DNA from: JASSUD01 sp031963365
GTDB taxonomy: Bacteria > Pseudomonadota > Gammaproteobacteria > Burkholderiales > Burkholderiaceae
DNA: 11,767 bases
Assembly: GCA_031963365.1 (NCBI GenBank)
Contig: JASSUF010000078.1
Location: 1-11,767, forward strand
Reading direction: 5' to 3'
The notes beneath the pieces were generated by a model, which saw only the letters and a program-made list of their open reading frames with translations, was not told the origin of the DNA and did not search any database. Shown here piece after piece: positions 7,435 to 11,767 of the stretch. Positions within the stretch are counted from its first letter, which is position 1; each line of letters opens with the position of its first letter. The translations under genes and the position numbers were made by a program.

Positions 7435-8912
7435 AACCGATCGACATAGGAGTATTGAGGATGTTGGGTAATCCTGTTTCCCAAACGCTGACAGGTAGCC
7501 AAGCGCATGTGCTAGCGCAAAGCTATCTGGATCAGGCCCGTTCGCAAAAGTCAGCGCAGCATCTCGAGTGGGCCTTAGCCTTATATGACCAGGCAAAAGT
7601 AACCTTTAAATATATCGCAAATGCGCGCCACCTTGTTCCTCCGATATCGGGGGTGAGAAGTGCTTTCATCCAAGCACGTGCACCTCAGACACCGGAAGAA
7701 GAGGCATTGCGTCAGCGTATCGCTGAAGTCTATTTTGAGCGCGCAGAACTCTTGGATGATCTTGGAAAACCCGGCAAAGCGCAGGCGAGTCGCAATAAAG
7801 CGCAAGAATGGGGTTATGGGGGAATGTATCCTGGAATGTATCCTGTATCCATTCCTCCCGCCATTCTGCCTTCTGTAAGTGGTATGCCGGCATTGACTCA
7901 GACAGCCACATCTACCTTGATGGCTATGCAGCAATTACCGGTTGCATCGTCTACCCAAGCAAAAAGCGAGCTGGTGGATTATTTATTTGAAAAGGCTCTG
8001 TCGATGCTTGGATCGTTAGAAGTATCAAATAAACCCAGCCTGTTTCTGGTATATGCCCACGACAATCCCGCTCACGGACAGGCGGATGCCGGTACGTCTA
8101 AATATTTAATCGATAAATTATCGAAAATCCGCGTTAACCTATATTCCGATCAAACGCCGATGGGGCAACCTTATTCAAGCTCCCCAGAAGATGTAATAAC
8201 AGACAGTCAACTAGAAGATATCTTAACCAGCCAGCTCTGCCTGTTGCCTGATCAGTTGCGGGCCGATGTGAAACCGGTGGAGAAGGTGGTGGTGTGTTGC
8301 TCGGAGGTATTGGGCAACTACCTTAAAAAATGGGGAGAAAAGGGCAGTTACTACGATGCTTTCTGCACCAAGCTAGAAGAAGCCTATCGCAAAGACCTTG
8401 CACAAACGAGTACGTCAGAAATCCGTGAGGTAATCAAAGAATTTTCCCAAACAGAACCCTATAAGGCAGGCTTTCATCATGTGTTGACGGAAATAGCGTT
8501 TTTGCAAATCCGAGCACAGAAGCTAGGGGAGGAACACGGCATTATCCCCATTTCATTAACCCCCAAAAGCTATAAAGAGTGCCTGGATCATTTTGTTACA
8601 AAAACCAGAGTGCGCATGGAGGATATCCCTCGGTTTGAGGAACAAGCCAAACAGGGAAAAGAAATCTATCCAAATCAAAGTCGGCATTGGGTACTGTTTA
8701 AGCTGATCGAACGGGTTTTAGTAGGGAGTGATGAGGCCAAAACATTTCTGAACAAGTTTTGGCAGGGGTACAGCGATTTTATTTCTCGTTTAAATAATGA
8801 GAATGCGCCCTCCTCCCTGGGTGAACTGGGGTTTGTCAAATTTATAGACAGTATTTTCGACGGCATACGCACCGCGCTACACAGCCAGCTTGTCTTCACC
8901 GTGCAGCAACAC
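7396..8912 (+). repeat. Right copy of the paralogous leader plus N-terminal module
   Basis: This stretch is homologous to 3615-5100 on the opposite strand. About 50 of 65 leader positions (7396-7460) match by eye, including a shared 11-base run CAAGCGGCCTA and the AGGAG/GAGG signals. Protein similarity continues to the shared TALHSQLxFTVQQ segment (about residue 483) and then ends. Confidence 0.85.
7448..7452 (+). promoter_or_regulatory. Ribosome binding site that sets the start of the WD40-type NLR gene
   Basis: AGGAG ends 8 nt before ATG 7461. An in-frame TTG at 7455 would add two residues but lies too close to this box. The paralogue uses the ATG equivalent to 7461, so 7461 is the preferred start. 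Confidence 0.82.
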
Positions 8913-11501
8913 CATCAACAGATGCGGGTATTCCATGCGGACCCTAAGGCCTTGCTGAAAGAACAGTATTTTGATGTCCTCAAAGAAGATACGGCGTTTA
9001 AGGAAACCCTCCAGCTCTATGTAGCACCCCGTGGCAAAGCGAGTTTGCAAGCAACCGATACTTCCCACCTCTTATCCAAAGTTCAAGAGCTTCTAAGCGA
9101 TAAACACGTGATCTTGTTGACGGGAGATTCTGGGGCCGGCAAAACTACCTTCAACCGCATCCTAGAAAAGCACTTATGGGATAATAAAAAAGAAACCGAT
9201 GCGATTCCGCTCTTTATTTCTCTAGCGAGTATCGACAAGCCTGAGCATGATCTGATTACCAAAGCACTCAAGAAAAAGGGCCTGTCCGAATTTCAGATTC
9301 AGAAATTAAAGAAAGAAAAACAACGGTTCGTCTTTATTTTGGATGGCTATGATGAAAGTCGGCAAACCCAAAATCTATATCTGCACAATCGCATCAACCA
9401 GCCCGACGGCTGGCAGGGCCATATGATCATTAGTTGTCGCAGAGAATATCTGGGCCAGAACTACCGAAGCCGTTTTCAACCGAACTTAAATCTAAAGGAC
9501 GAGGACCCATCCTTTCAAGAAGTGGTAATCGAGCCATTTTCAGAAAAAGAGCGTAATCAGTATCTAGAAAAATATGTACAGCACAATCCAACAGGCTGGA
9601 TGGCACAACAATATCAAAAAGCCCTTGAACAACAACCGCATTTACAAGGCTTGATCAGCAACCCTTTTTTACTGCGCGTGGCGCTAGAAGCATTACCGTA
9701 TCTGGAAAGCGAAGGGAAAGCACGAAGTGCCGTGCAGTTACGCATGGACCTCTATGCTCAGTTCGTAAGGCTTTGGTTCGAGCGCAACCAGCAACGCTTA
9801 AGCACACAGAATTTAACAGGGGCCCACAGTGCAACCTTTAGAGCGTTGTGTGGTGATGACTTTGCCGAGCACGGTATCGCATTTGTGCAAGAGTTAGCAG
9901 TACATCTATATACAGAAAATGCGTGCAACCCGGTTGTTGAGTATTCGTTGCGCAAAGACCGAGGGAGCTGGAAGGAGGCTTTTTTCGGTCAGGAAGAAGA
10001 AAAGCAACTGCTGCGAGAAGCTTGGCCACTGACTCGCAGCGGCAATCAATACCGTTTTATCCATAAATCGCTGCTGGAACATTTTGTAGCACGCGCGCTA
10101 TTTGATTCGTTTGATGCGTGCATGGCAATAAACATCCGCCCCCGTCGTGGTAGCAATGCTTCAGTCTATAGTTTTGAAAACCAAGCTGCTTTGCCCCGTC
10201 AAATGCTGAAAGACTTCTCGTTAGCCTCAAAGCATTGGGTTAGTGATCTGGGTGTGGTGCATTTATTGACCGAACGCGTTTGGCAAGAGCCGCCATTTCA
10301 GAAACAGCTCTTAGCAATTGTCGAGCGCTCAAAAACCGATGCTGAAGTGCGCCAAGCTGCGGCCAATGCTATGACGATTCTGGTCAGAGCAGGAGTGCAA
10401 TTTAATGAAGCAGATCTGAAAAACATTCAGATTCCAGGGGCAGATTTGAGTAATGGTGTATTCAACTCAGCACAGTTGCAAGGGGCGGACTTGAGAAAGG
10501 CCAATCTTCGCAATATTTGGCTGCGCCAGGCCAATTTAAGCGGTGCACAAATGGCCGGCGTACAGTTTGGTGAATGGCCTTTTCTCCAAGAAGACAGTGA
10601 GGTGAATTCCTGCGTCTATTCCCCGGATGGAAAAACCTGCACCATGGGGCTTGGAAACGGTACGATTAGCGTATATGCGACTTCAAATTGGGGGAAAATC
10701 CACACCTTAAGCGGACATACTAAATCTGTTAGTAGTGTAGCGTATTCACCCAACGGCCAGCAGATCGTCTCCGGCAGCGATGACCATACGGTGCGGCTAT
10801 GGAATGCGCATTCCGGTCTGCTTTGTCATACCTTGCGCGGACATACTAACGCTATTAGTAGCGTAGCATTTTCGCCTAACAGCCAGCAGATCGCCTCCGG
10901 CAGTAATGACCGCACAGTGCGGCTGTGGGATGCGCACTCTGGTCAGCACAGATACACTTTGAGCGGACATACTAATTCTGTTACTAGCGTAGCGTATTCG
11001 CCCAACGGCCAGCAGATTGCCTCCGGTAGTTTAGACGATACCGTGCGGCTGTGGGACACATACTCCGGTCAGCATAGCCACACCTTGAGCGGAGACACTC
11101 ATCAGCGTGTTTCTAGCGTAACGTATTCACCCAACGGCCAGCAGATTGCCTTCACCAGCACTTGGGACTATACAGTGCGGCTATGGGATGCGCACTCTGG
11201 TCAGTACAGTCACACCCTGCGCGGACATACTAACACTGTTAGTAGCTTAGCGTATTCGTCCAACGGCCAGCAGATTGCCTCTGGCAGTTGGGACAAGACA
11301 GTGCGGTTGTGGGACGCGCGCTCCGGTCAGCACGAACACACTTTGAGCGGACACACTAGCCTTGTTACTAGCGTAGCATATTCACTCAACGACCAGCAGA
11401 TTGCCTCTGGCAGTGAGGACAATAGGTACGGCTGTGGGACGTACACTCTGGTCAGTCCAGCCACACTTTGCGTGGACATACGCATTTGGTTAATAGCGTA
11501 G
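7461..11501 (+). CDS. NLR-like protein: TPR-like, TIR/SEFIR-like, NACHT ATPase, pentapeptide and WD40 repeats (frameshifted near C-terminus)
   Basis: The product as it stands is 1346 residues. Seen in order: TPR-like helices (about 1-130); a TIR/SEFIR-like domain from LFLVYAHDN (about 193) to HGIIPISL (about 359); a helical region; NACHT with Walker A GDSGAGKTT (555-563), Walker B FVFILDGYDES (623-633) and MIISCRREY (655-663); the NACHT-end motif YRFIHKSLLEHF (about 865-876); a short HEAT-like stretch; pentapeptide A(D/N)L-type repeats (about 984-1036); then WD40 blades. Residues 1322-1346 are out of frame because of a one-base deletion near 11424; with that base restored the protein would be 1422 residues, ending at 11728. 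The first ~480 residues are paralogous to the left gene, but the NACHT is of another subfamily. Family knowledge: the WD40 part would sense a ligand and NACHT would oligomerise the N-terminal module. Whether the truncated protein is active is unknown. Confidence 0.9.
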   Translation: MLGNPVSQTLTGSQAHVLAQSYLDQARSQKSAQHLEWALALYDQAKVTFKYIANARHLVPPISGVRSAFIQARAPQTPEEEALRQRIAEVYFERAELLDDLGKPGKAQASRNKAQEWGYGGMYPGMYPVSIPPAILPSVSGMPALTQTATSTLMAMQQLPVASSTQAKSELVDYLFEKALSMLGSLEVSNKPSLFLVYAHDNPAHGQADAGTSKYLIDKLSKIRVNLYSDQTPMGQPYSSSPEDVITDSQLEDILTSQLCLLPDQLRADVKPVEKVVVCCSEVLGNYLKKWGEKGSYYDAFCTKLEEAYRKDLAQTSTSEIREVIKEFSQTEPYKAGFHHVLTEIAFLQIRAQKLGEEHGIIPISLTPKSYKECLDHFVTKTRVRMEDIPRFEEQAKQGKEIYPNQSRHWVLFKLIERVLVGSDEAKTFLNKFWQGYSDFISRLNNENAPSSLGELGFVKFIDSIFDGIRTALHSQLVFTVQQHHQQMRVFHADPKALLKEQYFDVLKEDTAFKETLQLYVAPRGKASLQATDTSHLLSKVQELLSDKHVILLTGDSGAGKTTFNRILEKHLWDNKKETDAIPLFISLASIDKPEHDLITKALKKKGLSEFQIQKLKKEKQRFVFILDGYDESRQTQNLYLHNRINQPDGWQGHMIISCRREYLGQNYRSRFQPNLNLKDEDPSFQEVVIEPFSEKERNQYLEKYVQHNPTGWMAQQYQKALEQQPHLQGLISNPFLLRVALEALPYLESEGKARSAVQLRMDLYAQFVRLWFERNQQRLSTQNLTGAHSATFRALCGDDFAEHGIAFVQELAVHLYTENACNPVVEYSLRKDRGSWKEAFFGQEEEKQLLREAWPLTRSGNQYRFIHKSLLEHFVARALFDSFDACMAINIRPRRGSNASVYSFENQAALPRQMLKDFSLASKHWVSDLGVVHLLTERVWQEPPFQKQLLAIVERSKTDAEVRQAAANAMTILVRAGVQFNEADLKNIQIPGADLSNGVFNSAQLQGADLRKANLRNIWLRQANLSGAQMAGVQFGEWPFLQEDSEVNSCVYSPDGKTCTMGLGNGTISVYATSNWGKIHTLSGHTKSVSSVAYSPNGQQIVSGSDDHTVRLWNAHSGLLCHTLRGHTNAISSVAFSPNSQQIASGSNDRTVRLWDAHSGQHRYTLSGHTNSVTSVAYSPNGQQIASGSLDDTVRLWDTYSGQHSHTLSGDTHQRVSSVTYSPNGQQIAFTSTWDYTVRLWDAHSGQYSHTLRGHTNTVSSLAYSSNGQQIASGSWDKTVRLWDARSGQHEHTLSGHTSLVTSVAYSLNDQQIASGSEDNRYGCGTYTLVSPATLCVDIRIWLIA
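10404..10570 (+). repeat. Pentapeptide repeats between NACHT region and WD40 propeller
   Basis: About ten tandem five-residue units of the A(D/N)LxX type are visible, for example ADLSN, GADLRKANLRN and QANLSGAQM (about residues 984-1036 of the WD40-type protein). Such repeats form a right-handed beta-helix and probably act here as a rigid spacer. Confidence 0.8.
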
Positions 11502-11728
11502 CGTATTCCCCCAATGGCCAGCAGATCGCCTCGAGCAGTGAAGATTGTACAGTGCGGCTGTGGGATGCACACTCCGGTCAGCTCCGCCACACCCTGCGGG
11601 AATATGGTCACCACATAGCGTATTCCCCCAACGGTCAGCAGATTGCTTCCTCCGGCCATCGTAGCGATAGGATACAGTTGTGGGACGCACATTCCGGTCA
11701 GTTCAACTGTAGCTTAATAGCACAGTAG
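10601..11728 (+). repeat. WD40 repeat array, about nine units, mostly 126 bp
   Basis: After one degenerate unit at 10601-10727, blades start with V/I-(S/T)-S-(V/L) codons at 10728, 10854, 10980, 11109, 11238, 11364 and 11489, then a short last blade near 11615. Typical motifs are VAYSPNGQQIASGS, TVRLWDAHSGQ and TLSGHT. Spacing is 126 or 129 bp, except 11364 to 11489, which is 125 bp and marks the deletion. Near-identical DNA between blades implies recent amplification or conversion. Confidence 0.93.
11426..11728 (+). pseudogene. Out-of-frame 3' end of the WD40-type NLR gene
   Basis: In the frame one base behind the main gene, WD40 sequence continues directly: VRLWDVHSGQ, RGHTHLVNSVAYSPNGQQ and QLWDAHSGQ, to the stop at 11726-11728. 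This is the missing half blade plus two more. An ATG at 11468 could start a short separate peptide, but no good ribosome binding site is seen. The 39 bases after the stop hold nothing recognisable. Confidence 0.88.
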
Positions 11729-11767
11729 GCGGCCTGCCGGACGCCAGGCGTTCGGAAGAAACAATCG

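Noticed and set aside
7581..7934. Minus-strand open frames within the right NLR gene, including those at 8675-8899 and 9758-10029
   Set aside because: They are antisense to well-supported coding sequence and have no protein-like features of their own.
11327..11692. Minus-strand open frame of 121 codons with internal repetition
   Set aside because: Its repetition only mirrors the WD40 repeats on the other strand.
11468..11728. Separate small WD40 gene starting at ATG 11468
   Set aside because: The WD40 sequence is continuous with the main gene after correcting one base, begins mid-blade and has no good ribosome binding site; it is the displaced 3' end.

Overview
The window holds two large, divergently oriented NLR-like (STAND/NACHT) genes separated by about 2.4 kb of decayed genes and a broken toxin-antitoxin module. 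No taxonomic marker gene is present. The eukaryote-like repeat proteins (TPR, HEAT, WD40, pentapeptide), the many pseudogenes and the balanced base composition suggest a host-associated proteobacterium, possibly a Burkholderia-related fungal endosymbiont of the Mycoavidus/Glomeribacter kind. That assignment is an inference with low confidence.

Left arm, minus strand, 5036 down to the window edge: one uninterrupted reading frame of at least 1678 codons. It encodes a TPR-like N-terminus, a TIR/SEFIR-like domain, a NACHT ATPase and at least 18.5 HEAT-like repeats. Each repeat is exactly 99 bp (33 aa). The last copies before the edge are identical at the DNA level.

Centre, 5118 to 7434: a TPR-type pseudogene on the minus strand with at least seven disabling lesions; an intact brnA antitoxin gene on the plus strand preceded by only the last ~33 codons of its brnT toxin; a strong bidirectional terminator; a second hairpin; and a STAS-like coding remnant ending just before the right-hand gene.

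Right arm, plus strand, from 7461: a paralogue of the left gene. It shares the first ~480 residues and about 65 bp of leader, including the AGGAG box at the same spacing. It then switches to a different NACHT subfamily followed by pentapeptide repeats and a WD40 propeller. A one-base deletion at about 11424 breaks the WD40 array, so the protein ends at 11501 rather than 11728.

The most interesting signal is modular: one shared N-terminal putative effector module on two different ATPase/sensor combinations, arranged as an imperfect inverted repeat, with sensor arrays that show recent repeat turnover. This resembles the build of NLR immune-receptor or antiphage STAND repertoires. Function (defence, host manipulation or other) cannot be decided from sequence alone.
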